This document shows positions 41,001 through 50,181 of a stretch of DNA of 64,000 nt, piece by piece (positions within the stretch are counted from its first letter, which is position 1; each line of letters starts with the position of its first letter). The notes under the pieces are model-generated. The model had not been told where the DNA came from. It ran no database searches and saw only the letters and a list, made by a program, of their open reading frames with translations. A program made the translations under genes and the position numbers. Origin of the DNA: an uncultured Eubacteriales bacterium (GTDB lineage Bacteria; Bacillota; Clostridia; Christensenellales; Aristaeellaceae); assembly GCA_900542445.1 (NCBI GenBank), contig UQNN01000013.1, forward strand, positions 1 through 64,000, in the 5' to 3' direction.

Positions 41001-42423
41001 ATATCTCGGTGAACAGCAGGGTACTTTGCTCGAACAGGTTGCGGCGTATCTGTCCCTTGAAAAGTTCGATATCAACGGCGTTTTGGCACAGTATGAAAGC
41101 CATTTCAGCGAGGCCGGCGTGGCACTGTATCAGGCGGTCATCAATGGTTTTCAGGATGGAGCGGAAATCTCTAATGAACAGGCCATGATGGTGGCGGGAT
41201 TGATTGTTGCCGGAATGGCGAACGGATTGCAGGAGAGATATCCAGAACTGTATGAGGCTGGTCAAGCGGCAGTTGAGCAGTTTGAAGATGCGTTCGGCAA
41301 TGGTACGGATGCGCTGATTGCACTTTGTAATTCGCTGGGTATTGAGATTCCGGCTTCGCTGGCCGATGCGCTGGGAGACGAAAGCATCTGGAACAGTGCA
41401 TCGGATGCGCTGAATACGGGCATGGAGCAGATCACCGGGGCGGTGGGCGATTTCATGGAGACCGCAGGCAAGGCAGACATGGGGCGTTATGGAAGCGGCG
41501 CAGAGCAGGGAACGGAAGGCGCGAAGAACTCTGTTATTGCCTCGATGAACACGACGACGGATCCAGAGAACTTCACGACTGCGGCCAGCAATGCGCAGAC
41601 CACGGGCGAAAACATTGGAACAGGTGTGAGCGACGGCGTTTCAGGGAAAGAAACGGACATTACAACCGCTGTTCAAGGGCTGGTTGCGTCGATGAACACC
41701 ACCTTTGAGCCGACTGTTCAGAGCTTCGGCAATACAGCGCGTATGGCGATGACCAACGTATCTATCGGGATTCAGGCCATGCAGGGCAATGCGGCGCTGT
41801 CGGCACGAAATGCCGGGAATGCGGTGGTGAATGCAATGCGCGGCAGTTTGAACGGCAGCACGGGGTACAGCCTCGGCAATGACCTGATGCGCGGCATTAT
41901 CAGCGGCATTAACTCGATGGCGGGGATGCTGTCCAGCACGGCGCGGACTGTTGTACGCAATGCGGTATCGGCTATGCGCAAGGCGGCCGACGCACACAGC
42001 CCCAGCAGGGAAACGCTTGCGCTCGGTCAGGATATGGACGAGGGCGGCGCTATCGGCCTTTCCGGCGGCATGATGGCCGCAGCAGCCACACAGGCGGTGA
42101 AAGATACCATCCGCGCCATGACGGCGCAGACGCGGCTTTCTGACCCGTCTGTCGGCACGGTACTGACGGCGCGCGCCAATGCTCGACAGAACGCCGAGGA
42201 GACGGCGAACAGCCTCTCCAATGGCGAAAATCAGGACACATACACGAACGCAGTCGGCAGAGCGATTGCGGATAGGCTCATCGAATCCGGGGCGCTCGGC
42301 GGCGATGTGGTAATGGACGGCGAAAAGGTTGGACGGAAAACTGCGCCGACCGTTTCAAAGTCTATCGCGGAGAAAACAAGGCGAACAGTATCAGGCCGCA
42401 GCGCACAGGGGGTGCTGATTTGA
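38056..42423 (+). CDS. Tail tape measure protein
   Basis: 1455 residues. N-terminal TP901-type domain (about 60-390: SRVEAISGASAAEMEKLNAEALKMGSTTQFTATEAGQALEYM, summarised here only by its ends SRVEAISG and GQALEYM), hydrophobic helices (about 375-430), three tandem units of about 34 residues between 635 and 735 (WLKGLILGD...STW.D.G...WGWIK.GF) and Ala-rich helical C-terminus. Its length sets tail length (roughly 1.5 angstrom per residue for the family), and hydrophobic parts may enter the cell membrane. Confidence 0.93.
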   Translation: MALKVGELFASFDLDASGMTGTIRTIETQLEGIGADMIRAGSTLSSMVTDPLKGIGKSILSAGMDFTSQMSRVEAISGASAAEMEKLNAEALKMGSTTQFTATEAGQALEYMAMAGWKTDNMLDGLAPIMDLAAASGESLADVSDIVTDALTAFGLKASDASHFSDVLAQASSNSNTNVGLMGETFKYVAPVAGALGYNIEDAAIAIGLMANAGIKGSQSGTALRSLLTRLSKPTKEVKTAMKELGLSMTTSTGEMKPLRQLMTEMRGKFSGLTEQEKALYAATLAGQEGMSGLLAIVSASDEDFNKLAASIDNCEGATDRMAATVLANAKGDWTLFQSAVEGAYVALFTLNEQAIRKTIQSMTGLVDKFNALDGPMKQVILKTGILAAAIGPALMYGGKALMLAGKIAPAIAALVSPLGIVAGTFLLFGAAAMDAGNDMGKAFEKYTQIGARKLKAFDKMVQSTIKNISGRIPKLAASLKTGLAEIVPQAAEVGMNLISSLADVVSDNAADVAQVGAQAVTSLLNGFAKGAPKLIPSVVSATVSVLTAAIRNAPNLLEAGIDLAKGIFKGFKAVKWGELGVTVLTALEETLRGLGKTVQTAFVDAKNYIKTLKWADVVAAIKGAFHFGSDWLKGLILGDSLTDQSTWGDAGAKIWGWIKGGFVSVTGWLKGLILGDTLTEESTWKDVGSTVWGWIKSGFGAAGDWLKKLFLGDEGENGGAWSDAGEKIVGQIAASFKALTPEKLAAKIGDLSALASTILTSIISNKATFAAKAAEFVAELVGGLKDFSAWDTFTAAFSALASGLLGGVVTGIQKTITAAADIAGAIGSLLELINEKDWGTSVGTVAAGLVGAIIDAINNIVTTPDLTRFVQNLGKGIINGMDALGDITGAIVGYILSPEGLTKIVQCGADFVFALSKGIALGMLNIGEGLMKMMGSIFTSALDSVMSWFGIETDYYWTKVSDMMFTNAEGATMKGSQLVTKYLGEQQGTLLEQVAAYLSLEKFDINGVLAQYESHFSEAGVALYQAVINGFQDGAEISNEQAMMVAGLIVAGMANGLQERYPELYEAGQAAVEQFEDAFGNGTDALIALCNSLGIEIPASLADALGDESIWNSASDALNTGMEQITGAVGDFMETAGKADMGRYGSGAEQGTEGAKNSVIASMNTTTDPENFTTAASNAQTTGENIGTGVSDGVSGKETDITTAVQGLVASMNTTFEPTVQSFGNTARMAMTNVSIGIQAMQGNAALSARNAGNAVVNAMRGSLNGSTGYSLGNDLMRGIISGINSMAGMLSSTARTVVRNAVSAMRKAADAHSPSRETLALGQDMDEGGAIGLSGGMMAAAATQAVKDTIRAMTAQTRLSDPSVGTVLTARANARQNAEETANSLSNGENQDTYTNAVGRAIADRLIESGALGGDVVMDGEKVGRKTAPTVSKSIAEKTRRTVSGRSAQGVLI

Positions 42424-43667
42424 TGGAATTTGCCGGGATGAAGCCGGAACAGCTCGGACGCGTGAAGGTAACTTCCGTGTCCGAGTGTTTTTTGGCTGAA
42501 AAAGAGTGGCAGACGGTGACGCGCAGGGGCGCGGTGCTGGCCTGTGTCGGCGTACCGACGGTGCGCAAAATCGAAGTAGAGCTGCTTGTACGGGCAAAAA
42601 ACAGGTCGGCGTTGCCGCTGCTGCTCGAAAAGGTCAGGGTGTGGCTGGAGGAAAGCGGTGAAGAAAAGCTGCACTTTGACAGCATGGGCGGCACATATTA
42701 CAAAGCGCGCTGCACGGGGACGGAGGCGCCAACATACAGCGGCACTTCGGCGCGGCTCAAGGTAACATTCACCTGTGTGGATTATCGGCGGTATCGCCTG
42801 TATGACGATAAACCCGTTGGCGGAGCAGACCCGTGTGCGGACAACTTCACCTTTGGCGGAAAGCACTGCTTGAATGATATGGGCTGCATGTTCGTGCTGG
42901 ATAAGAGGACGGCCGTTCCGGCACCTGTGTTGAACAAATATGAGGTGTCCGGCACGGCGGGAACATTGCGCTTTGAACGCGCTGAGCTGATGCTCAAAGA
43001 GCGAAAAATCAGCGGAAAGCTCTACTTCGTCAATCGAGAGCAGGAAGGGACGCGGCTGACTGATGAGCAGGTCGCACAGCGGATGCACGATGTCGCGGCG
43101 TGGCTGCTGCAAGCAGGACGCGCGGAGCTGGTGATGGATGCGGATATCAGTCGGTCGATTATGGCCGAGATTGAGGATGAAGCCTCGCTGACATGCGATA
43201 AATGGGAAAATGGCGTGCTGGATATCTCGTTTACCGAGCAGCCTTTATGGCAGGATGCGGCGATGAGCACTGCTACGCAGGCTGTGAGTTTAGCGGCGGG
43301 GGCGTGGCAGACCATCGACTTGAGCAAGGTCTTTTCGCGCGGCATGGGCTATACAACGCCGCTTACGCTGGATGTGACGAATACGGGCAGCGCGGCGATT
43401 TTGGATTTTCGCATCAGATACAGGGACAGACTCGGAAAGCAGAGGCAAACGCGGCTGTATGGCGGCGGATTTTCGCTCACGAGCGGCCAGAGCTTGCGAG
43501 TGGATGGAGAAAACCTGTCTGTGGTTTGCGGCGGCCAGAGCATGATTTCGGCACTCTACGAGGGCGATTTTCCTTCTGTATCTCCGAACGCAGTGAACAT
43601 CGAGATTATGAGCGCATCGGCGGCAGCGGTTTCGGTGACGGTGAGCGCACGGGCGAGGTGGTTGTAA
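42423..43667 (+). CDS. Distal tail (Dit-like) baseplate protein
   Basis: 414 residues; ATG in a TGATG overlap with the tape measure stop. N-terminal VRKIEVELLVRAKNRSALPLLLEKVRVWLEE is typical of siphovirus distal tail components; the C-terminal region (about 300-414) is a beta-sandwich, consistent with a carbohydrate-binding extension. It forms the hub between tube and tip. Confidence 0.78.
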   Translation: MEFAGMKPEQLGRVKVTSVSECFLAEKEWQTVTRRGAVLACVGVPTVRKIEVELLVRAKNRSALPLLLEKVRVWLEESGEEKLHFDSMGGTYYKARCTGTEAPTYSGTSARLKVTFTCVDYRRYRLYDDKPVGGADPCADNFTFGGKHCLNDMGCMFVLDKRTAVPAPVLNKYEVSGTAGTLRFERAELMLKERKISGKLYFVNREQEGTRLTDEQVAQRMHDVAAWLLQAGRAELVMDADISRSIMAEIEDEASLTCDKWENGVLDISFTEQPLWQDAAMSTATQAVSLAAGAWQTIDLSKVFSRGMGYTTPLTLDVTNTGSAAILDFRIRYRDRLGKQRQTRLYGGGFSLTSGQSLRVDGENLSVVCGGQSMISALYEGDFPSVSPNAVNIEIMSASAAAVSVTVSARARWL

Positions 43668-46589
43668 TTGAGGATTCCGATTTACAGTCGCGATATGACG
43701 CGCATCGGAACCATCCGCCATGCTTCCAAGGTGGGCTACAAGCGAATGTTCAACGACCTGCATACGGCGAGTTTTGAAATTCCTGCCGATGATGATGCGG
43801 ACAACGACCTCTGCGAAACGGTTCACGGCATCGTGGACATCGTGGACGGCGACAAATCCGTTGGCAAATATCGAATCTGCGATCAGCCCGAATCGGATAT
43901 CACGGGCGAAGGAGAGTTCATTCAATATGAGCTGGAGCATGTAATCGCCTTCTTGTTTGATGACCGCATTGACGGCTATCTGGAAATGGGCGGTACTGGC
44001 GTTTATACCGAGGATATCATCCGGCATTTGCTCAGCTTGCAGACGGTGAAGCGCTGGCAGCTTGGGCGATGCGATTTTCGATATCAGTTCCAGTATTCGT
44101 GGGAAAAGGAAGATTTGCTCAACGCGCTTTTTTCAATCCCGAAGTGTTTCGACAGCGACTATCATTGGACGTATGACACGGACAGCTACCCGTGGACAAT
44201 AAGCCTCGTGCGGGCGGATGATGTACGCAACTGCGAGGTGCGTTACGGCCGCAATGAGCAGAGCATCAAACGGGGACGGGATATCTCCAATCTCTGTACA
44301 CGGCTGTATTGCATGGGCAGCGGCGAAGGTGTGAACCAGACAAGCATCCGAACGGTCAATCCGACCGGGAAAAGCTATATTGATTCTCCCAACATCAGCA
44401 AGTATGGTGTCATCAGCAAGCTACTGACGGACAGCTCCATCAGCGACGAAGCGACGCTCTTTGCGAAGGGCAAAGCCTATTTGCGTGAGCTTGAAAACCC
44501 GATGTACAGCTATACCGTCAAAGCGCTGGATTTTCATCGCGTGACGGGGCTGGAATGGGATTTAATCGACGAAGGAAAGCTCGTGCGTCTCAACGATACA
44601 CGAGCAAAACTTGACCTCGACAAACGCATTGTGTCAGTCGAAAAAAGCGACATCGAAGGAAACCCGCTGGATATGACCGTTGAGATTGCAACTCAATCTT
44701 CGGATGTGTCCAGTACGCTGGAAAGCATATCGGCCAAAACGGCCATCACGGCGCAGTATGCACAGGGCGCGACAAATCTGTACGCCATGCAGGCCAGCGA
44801 CAATGCGGATGCGTCGCATCCGGCGGTGATGAACTTCTATGTGCCGACGGCCTGCGCGAAAATCAATCAGGTGCTCTTGAGCTGGAAACTTGAGAATTTC
44901 CGAGCGTATGAGACGGGCGCGGCTGCGGGCGGCGGCGATGTTCGCACGACGCAGGAAGGCGGCGGCAGTACGCAGACGAGCGAGGCCGGAGGCGCAACGA
45001 CGGTATCTGTGCCGCAGCGTACCGTGGCGCAGGCAATCACCAGCGGCACACCGATGCAGGATGGGGCTGTCAATGCCAATACGGGATTCGCCAAAACGTT
45101 TGATGGCGACAACATGTCGAATACGGGCGTTGCGACGGGAACAACGGGAATGTCTGCCGAGATGAATACGGGCATATCCCGCAATGAAGCTGGCGCTATG
45201 ATGAATACCGATGCAGGGGGCGGCGGTTCAACGCAGAGCGGCGGCGGCGGGAATACTGGTGTACCAAGAAATGAGGCAGGCCCGAAGCTGTCCACGGACA
45301 GCGGGGGCGGCGGTTCAACGGGTTCCGGCGGTGGAGGAAGCACGGGCGCACCGCAGAACGCTGGAGGCGCAAAGCTGTCCACGGACAGCGGAGGCGGCGG
45401 TTCAACAGGTTCCGGCGGCGGAGGAAGCACGGGCGCGCCGCAGAACGCGGGAGGCGCAAAGCTGTCTACGGACAGTGGCGGAAGCGGAACGTCAGGAGGC
45501 AGCGGTGAGCTGAACACCAAAACCAATACCGTAGATATCAGCGTCACCAGCAGCGGTGCAGGAACGACAGGCGGCGGCAGCGGAGATACGGGCGATGCGA
45601 GTCCCGGCACGGACAGCCAAGGCTCGCACAGCCACACGGTGAACAGCCATAGCCACACCTTTTCGTTTTCCATCGGTATTGGACACAACCATAGATTATC
45701 CACTGGCGCGAGCGCGACGGGCGCAATTTCCAGCGGCGTTACGAAGGTTTCAGCAGATAAATCGACGGGTACGAAGTCGCCTGGTACAGACAGTCAGGGG
45801 TCGCACAGCCATACGGTGAATGCGCATCATCACAGCATCGGAAGCCATACGCACAGCACGCCGAATCATACGCACAGTTTATCGCAGACTGCGCACAAAC
45901 ACTCGATTGGTAGCCATACGCACTCTATTCCAGCGCATACGCACGGCATGAGCCACTGGCATAACTTCGATGCGCATAGCCATACGGTTCCGGCACATAC
46001 GCATGGAATGAGTCACTGGCATAACTTCGATGCGCACAGTCATACGGTTTCGGCGCATACGCACGGCATGAGCCATTGGCACACGATGGATGCGCATACG
46101 CATGGATTGTCATCTCATACGCATGGCATGAGCCATTGGCATACGATAGACGGGCACACGCACCCCATCGGAAATCATGTGCATGATATCACGCATCGGC
46201 ATGAATTTTCCCACTACCACATGGTCAATGTGGCCGTTACCGTTCCGGCGATTTCGATTGAAATTCCGGCGCATACGCATAAGGTGAGCGTTCCGGCGCA
46301 CAGCCATTCCTTCACGCTTCCGAGCCATACGCATGAAATTCAATATGGCATTTATGAGGGCGATATCGCGTCGAGTGTGACAATCAGAGTGGATGGCGAA
46401 GAAATTCCGGCCGAAAAGGTGAACGGAAACGAAATTGACGTGATTCCATATTTGAGCAAGGACAGCAACGGGAGGATTATGCGCGGAACATGGCACGAGG
46501 TGTCTGTTGTGCCGGACAAGTTGACGAGAATCCGAGCGAACCTTTTTGTGCAGACGTTCGTTACCTCCTATACGGGAGGAAATTACTGA
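43668..46589 (+). CDS. Tail-tip endopeptidase-type protein fused to Gly-rich and HxH-rich fibre
   Basis: 973 residues from a TTG following GAGGTGG. Residues about 1-360 form a Prophage_tail-type hub/endopeptidase domain (TASFEIPADDDADNDL and so on). Residues about 410-640 are Gly/Ser-rich with near-identical repeats (STGSGGGGSTGAPQNAGGAK). Residues about 640-890 contain about 27 HxH motifs, many in the unit AHTHGMSHWH. The end (about 890-973) is a compact cap. HxH pairs bind metal ions in the T4 gp37 needle, so a metal-stabilised trimeric fibre is inferred. Confidence 0.8.
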   Translation: MRIPIYSRDMTRIGTIRHASKVGYKRMFNDLHTASFEIPADDDADNDLCETVHGIVDIVDGDKSVGKYRICDQPESDITGEGEFIQYELEHVIAFLFDDRIDGYLEMGGTGVYTEDIIRHLLSLQTVKRWQLGRCDFRYQFQYSWEKEDLLNALFSIPKCFDSDYHWTYDTDSYPWTISLVRADDVRNCEVRYGRNEQSIKRGRDISNLCTRLYCMGSGEGVNQTSIRTVNPTGKSYIDSPNISKYGVISKLLTDSSISDEATLFAKGKAYLRELENPMYSYTVKALDFHRVTGLEWDLIDEGKLVRLNDTRAKLDLDKRIVSVEKSDIEGNPLDMTVEIATQSSDVSSTLESISAKTAITAQYAQGATNLYAMQASDNADASHPAVMNFYVPTACAKINQVLLSWKLENFRAYETGAAAGGGDVRTTQEGGGSTQTSEAGGATTVSVPQRTVAQAITSGTPMQDGAVNANTGFAKTFDGDNMSNTGVATGTTGMSAEMNTGISRNEAGAMMNTDAGGGGSTQSGGGGNTGVPRNEAGPKLSTDSGGGGSTGSGGGGSTGAPQNAGGAKLSTDSGGGGSTGSGGGGSTGAPQNAGGAKLSTDSGGSGTSGGSGELNTKTNTVDISVTSSGAGTTGGGSGDTGDASPGTDSQGSHSHTVNSHSHTFSFSIGIGHNHRLSTGASATGAISSGVTKVSADKSTGTKSPGTDSQGSHSHTVNAHHHSIGSHTHSTPNHTHSLSQTAHKHSIGSHTHSIPAHTHGMSHWHNFDAHSHTVPAHTHGMSHWHNFDAHSHTVSAHTHGMSHWHTMDAHTHGLSSHTHGMSHWHTIDGHTHPIGNHVHDITHRHEFSHYHMVNVAVTVPAISIEIPAHTHKVSVPAHSHSFTLPSHTHEIQYGIYEGDIASSVTIRVDGEEIPAEKVNGNEIDVIPYLSKDSNGRIMRGTWHEVSVVPDKLTRIRANLFVQTFVTSYTGGNY

Positions 46590-46607
46590 TATGAAGAAGG
46601 TGAAAAA

Positions 46608-47729
46608 ATGACAGGCCATGTATATAAGGTCATCGTTGATTTGGGAAAACCGAATGACGACATGATCTGGAATACGCTTGCCAGCGTCGGCGATTCCAAG
46701 GCACATCGGGTCTGCGTCAAAACGGTGCTTAATGGCCAGATCATCGATACGGCAAAATTGCGCGCAATGCTATGCGTGGAGCGGCAGGATACGGCGACCC
46801 GCTACATTGATGCGGCTTTTGACAGTGAAGGCTATGCGGTGGCCGAACTGGATAAGTCGTGCTATGAGGTTGAGGGACGCTTGAAATGTACGATGCAGAT
46901 TGCTGATGGAGATGAGACAATCGTATCTGTCGCACGGATCTATCTGATGGTGACCAAGGCCAATGGTGAAATCATCATCGACCCGTCTCATACGCTTCCG
47001 AGCGTCAGAGAGCTGCTTGCAGAGGTTGCCAACATGAGAGCGGCAACCAAGGAAACCGTGGCAACGAATACGGCGGTCAAAACAGCGGAAAATCAGCGGG
47101 TTCAGAATGAAAACGCGAGGATTGCCGCCGAGAAGAACCGTGCAACTGCTGAAGATCAGCGGATGAAAAATGAAAGCGCGAGAGTAACTGCCGAGAAAAA
47201 CCGCGTAACAGCCGAAAACCAGCGGGTTCAGAGTGAAAGCGCAAGGGCGACGGCAGAACAGAGCCGGGCGACCGCCGAGAACAGCCGCGCCAAAGCGGAG
47301 GAGCAGCGGGTCAGCGTTGAGCAGGCACGGGCAACCGGCGAGAGCAGCCGCATCAAGGCGGAGAACGCCCGCGTGGAAGCCGAGAAGGGGCGCGTGACGG
47401 CGGAAACGGCGCGGGTGAAGGAACATACCGCCACACAAAAGGAAAGCAAAGAGCAGGCGCAGAGGGCGAAAGAGGCGGCGGATAAGCTGTCTGACTTTGA
47501 AGTGCAGGTGGAAAGCCTGCCGCCGAGCGCCGACCCGACTGCGCAGGTGACGCAGACCGCGGCCAAGACGACGGTTGCGCTGGGCATCCCGACTTCCAAT
47601 TTTGCTTACGCTACATTCTATATCAATCCGGCAACGCGTCAGCTCGTGATGAGGATGCCGAATGGCTTTTCTGCGATTCAATTTCTAATCAAGGACAGAA
47701 GATTGGTGGTGAGGGTTAATGGCAAATGA
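46608..47729 (+). CDS. Baseplate upper protein (BppU N-terminal type) with coiled coil
   Basis: 373 residues. N-terminal BppU-like beta domain (1-130), a long coiled coil (about 140-285) made of 11-residue repeats such as ENARIAAEKNRATAED, and a C-terminal beta domain (about 310-373). A rod linking the baseplate to receptor-binding parts. Its end overlaps the next gene by 11 bases. Confidence 0.75.
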   Translation: MTGHVYKVIVDLGKPNDDMIWNTLASVGDSKAHRVCVKTVLNGQIIDTAKLRAMLCVERQDTATRYIDAAFDSEGYAVAELDKSCYEVEGRLKCTMQIADGDETIVSVARIYLMVTKANGEIIIDPSHTLPSVRELLAEVANMRAATKETVATNTAVKTAENQRVQNENARIAAEKNRATAEDQRMKNESARVTAEKNRVTAENQRVQSESARATAEQSRATAENSRAKAEEQRVSVEQARATGESSRIKAENARVEAEKGRVTAETARVKEHTATQKESKEQAQRAKEAADKLSDFEVQVESLPPSADPTAQVTQTAAKTTVALGIPTSNFAYATFYINPATRQLVMRMPNGFSAIQFLIKDRRLVVRVNGK

Positions 47730-49617
47730 ACTTTATCAGGATTTGCCGCTGGGCTATGTGCTGCTGGCCTTTACGGGGGCCTATGACAGTACGCATGAAT
47801 ACTGTATGTTCGAGCATGTCACGCAGCCGGACGGAAAATCTTATGTATATATCAGCGAGACACCCACGAAAGGCAATGAACCGCCGAATGATTCATATTG
47901 GATGCTGTTCTCCAACGTGGGCGATTTGACCGCGTTGAAAGCACAGCTCGCGGAGGCAATCAGCAAAGCCAACGGATTGTCTGATACGCTGACGGCGACG
48001 ATTGATGCGCGTCTTGCGGCGCTGACGGAAGCGGGTGGCGCGGAGTTTGCCGAGGTCGTGGATGCGCGCATGGGCGCGTCGGCACTGCGGGAGCGCATGT
48101 TGAGCCTGCGGAACGCATGGGGCTTTGATGCGTACACGACGGGCAAAATCTACACGGTATCCTTTGACAACAGCACGAAGGCGAACGTCGGCACGCGCGG
48201 CGATGACGCGGAGGGGATGATTGCCAACCCGTCTACGAACACGGTGCGCGGCGCGAATGATTTTGATCATGTGCCGATCTTCAACAGTAAGCGCTGTAAC
48301 GGCTATGTGGATGCAAGCGGCGAGTTCATCATCACGGCGATGGAGGGCGAACCCGCCTTCAAGCTCGACGGAACGAATGGCGATGTCTGGGTGCTTTTCA
48401 AGACCTGCTGGTTCAAAATCACGATGGGCGACGATGAGGACGTGTACTCCGTATCGGACGAGCCGCACGGTGAAGGCTGGTTTCCGACTCCGGGCGTTGT
48501 TCGTCCTGACGGGACGCTTCGCCCATTTATCGCGATTGCAGCCTATAAGGGCGACCTTGAAAACGGCATCCCGCGCAGCCGCAGCGGCGTATGCCCGGCG
48601 AATCACGTCAGCCACAGCAGCATCCAGACAGCGATGCGCAAGAAGGGCGCGCAGTATTGCGGCATGACCAGCAAAGATTTGTTCCATTTGACCATCCTGA
48701 TGGACATTGAATACGCGACGCGGCACGAAAAGAGCGTTGTGTATGGCTGTCTGAGCTACAATTTCCAGTATGCGGCGGCAGTGCAGGAAACGGGCGTGGA
48801 GCGGTTCATCCTGACGGCATCGCAGGCGAATAACATCATCGTCGGCAGCTGCGTATCCATCGGCAACCCGGACAGGCTGAACGGCTCGAATCCGAATCTG
48901 GACCGCTATAATGCCAGTATGAACGCCAAGGCAGATCGCGTGCTGGTGACGCGCAAGGAAACACTGGAAGATGGCAACGTGGCGATCTACGTCGATAACA
49001 GCGGCAAGACCTTCGACACGACGACGGGCAGCTTCACGGCTTCCGGTACGGAATACGCCGCGCCGACTTATCTATCCACGATGCCGTGGTGGACGGGCAG
49101 TACGGACAAGGTACTGGGTCCTACCGGCTCACCGGACGCGCTGACCAGCGGCAAGTACGACATGCGCTATCGCTATGTCGAAACCGTCTGGGGCAATCAA
49201 TATGTTATTCTGTCTGATGAAGTTCACAAGGGCGAGAAAATCTATGTCGTGGACGACTGCACGAAGCAGGCGACCTCCATCACCAGCGACTACGAGGAGG
49301 TCGGCTATGCGCTTGAATTCACGAAGCTCGACCAGTGGGCATGGATCAGCCGCATGGGGTTTGACCCGGAGCATCCGTCCGTCATGGAAGCGACGGAGTG
49401 CAACGCGAACTCCACCACCGGCTACTGCTCGGCTCGTTACCTCCCCAACAATACGACCTCAGTCTTTGCGGTGTGGGCGGGCTGCAATCTTTATACTGGT
49501 ATCTCTGGTGGTCCGCGCGCGCGTCATCTGTCTGCTGGGCTTACTGCTGAGTACTGGTACTCGTCGTTGCGCCTTTCCGCTACTGGGCGATGCGGGCGCG
49601 CAGCGACCGCGGCGTAA
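47719..49617 (+). CDS. DGR target: tail fibre protein with variable C-type-lectin-like end
   Basis: 632 residues. N-terminal fibre-attachment part (1-125) with a short helix, then a large domain (about 130-632) ending in a formylglycine/C-type-lectin-like fold with WAGCNL, GGPRAR, GLT, SSLRLS and CG. The last 55 residues hold the variable repeat. Relative to the template, 11 residues differ, ten of them from Asn codons (to Y, T, I, S, H, S, A, A, Y, Y). It is probably the receptor-binding protein whose specificity the DGR alters. Confidence 0.85.
   Translation: MANELYQDLPLGYVLLAFTGAYDSTHEYCMFEHVTQPDGKSYVYISETPTKGNEPPNDSYWMLFSNVGDLTALKAQLAEAISKANGLSDTLTATIDARLAALTEAGGAEFAEVVDARMGASALRERMLSLRNAWGFDAYTTGKIYTVSFDNSTKANVGTRGDDAEGMIANPSTNTVRGANDFDHVPIFNSKRCNGYVDASGEFIITAMEGEPAFKLDGTNGDVWVLFKTCWFKITMGDDEDVYSVSDEPHGEGWFPTPGVVRPDGTLRPFIAIAAYKGDLENGIPRSRSGVCPANHVSHSSIQTAMRKKGAQYCGMTSKDLFHLTILMDIEYATRHEKSVVYGCLSYNFQYAAAVQETGVERFILTASQANNIIVGSCVSIGNPDRLNGSNPNLDRYNASMNAKADRVLVTRKETLEDGNVAIYVDNSGKTFDTTTGSFTASGTEYAAPTYLSTMPWWTGSTDKVLGPTGSPDALTSGKYDMRYRYVETVWGNQYVILSDEVHKGEKIYVVDDCTKQATSITSDYEEVGYALEFTKLDQWAWISRMGFDPEHPSVMEATECNANSTTGYCSARYLPNNTTSVFAVWAGCNLYTGISGGPRARHLSAGLTAEYWYSSLRLSATGRCGRAATAA
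49459..49580 (+). repeat. DGR variable repeat (VR)
   Basis: Aligns without gaps to the template at 49830-49951 (offset 371). Between 49474 and 49577 all 17 differences are at template adenines. One C/G difference (49473) and one T/C difference (49578) lie at the edges. The invariant stretch TCGTCGTTGCGC near the 3' end is the likely homing-initiation part. Confidence 0.95.
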
Positions 49618-49625
49618 GGGGGCAT

Positions 49626-49643
49626 GCGGGGGATTTCCCCCGC
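49626..49643 (+). other. Hairpin after the DGR target gene
   Basis: GCGGGGG/CCCCCGC with loop ATTT, nine bases after the stop. No T run. DGR target genes often have such a hairpin or cruciform after the VR, where it aids homing; this is the probable counterpart. Confidence 0.6.
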
Positions 49644-49652
49644 CGTTACCCG

Positions 49653-49681
49653 TTGCGTGAAGCTGTAAAAAACTGTATAAT
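49653..49681 (+). promoter_or_regulatory. Putative promoter of the template RNA
   Basis: TTGCGT (49653-49658), 17-bp spacer, perfect TATAAT (49676-49681), about 150 bases upstream of the template repeat. Confidence 0.6.
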
Positions 49682-49686
49682 GCAGG

Positions 49687-50181
49687 AGTCGGAGGTGATA
49701 CCGTTGCAGCGGTAAGCGATAACATACAAGAGCGCCGGAAAGCAGGGGGTGGAACCCCTCCTGCCGCGTGAGCGGCGGACGCAGAAAAATGCGTGGCGCA
49801 AAGGGGACTCCGGGTGCATGGCGAGTGTTTCAGTCTTTGCGGTCTGGGCGGGCTGCAATCTTAATAATGGTAACAATGGTGGTCCGCGCGCGCGTAATCT
49901 GAATAATGGACTAACTAATGAGAACTGGAACTCGTCGTTGCGCATTTCTGCATGTATACCCCTATATTTGCACCCGGTTTCGTGCCGCAAAGCATCAGGC
50001 GAAAGCCTGCCCGGACAGAGAGCTCCAGTGGAGCTGACCGCGCAAGTGGTCGCCGAAATCCATCGTTCCAGCACCGATGAACCGAAGGATAGCCTTTGGG
50101 GAGGACGCATAGACGCTGGGCTATGCGTGCGGTTAGTAGAGTACCGAAAGCCGTTGAGATGCAGAAAGGGGTATTTTTTTC
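49687..50181 (+). ncRNA. DGR template RNA with structured flanks
   Basis: About 500 bases without a convincing gene. Upstream of the template: GCAGG(GGGT)...CCTGC, CCGC-GTGA-GCGG and ACGCA/TGCGT hairpins. Downstream: CAGGC-GAAA-GCCTG, AGCTCC-AGT-GGAGCT, GACC/GGTC and GACGCATAG/CTATGCGT. Two GNRA-type loops are present. The downstream spacer up to the reverse transcriptase start (about 230 bases) corresponds to the region that primes cDNA synthesis in the Bordetella phage DGR. Confidence 0.75.
49830..49951 (+). repeat. DGR template repeat (TR)
   Basis: In the reading frame of the VR it would encode NLNNGNNGG, then NLNNG, with Asn (AAY) codons at the sites that vary, the hallmark of adenine-directed mutagenesis. 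27 adenines lie in the core. Confidence 0.95.

Noticed and set aside
45196..45513. Alternate-frame ORFs over the Gly-rich repeats
   Set aside because: They are frame shadows of low-complexity DNA.
45820..46180. Regular short repeats resembling a CRISPR array
   Set aside because: The repeats are imperfect, have no spacer pattern, and lie in frame inside the HxH region of the tail-tip gene.
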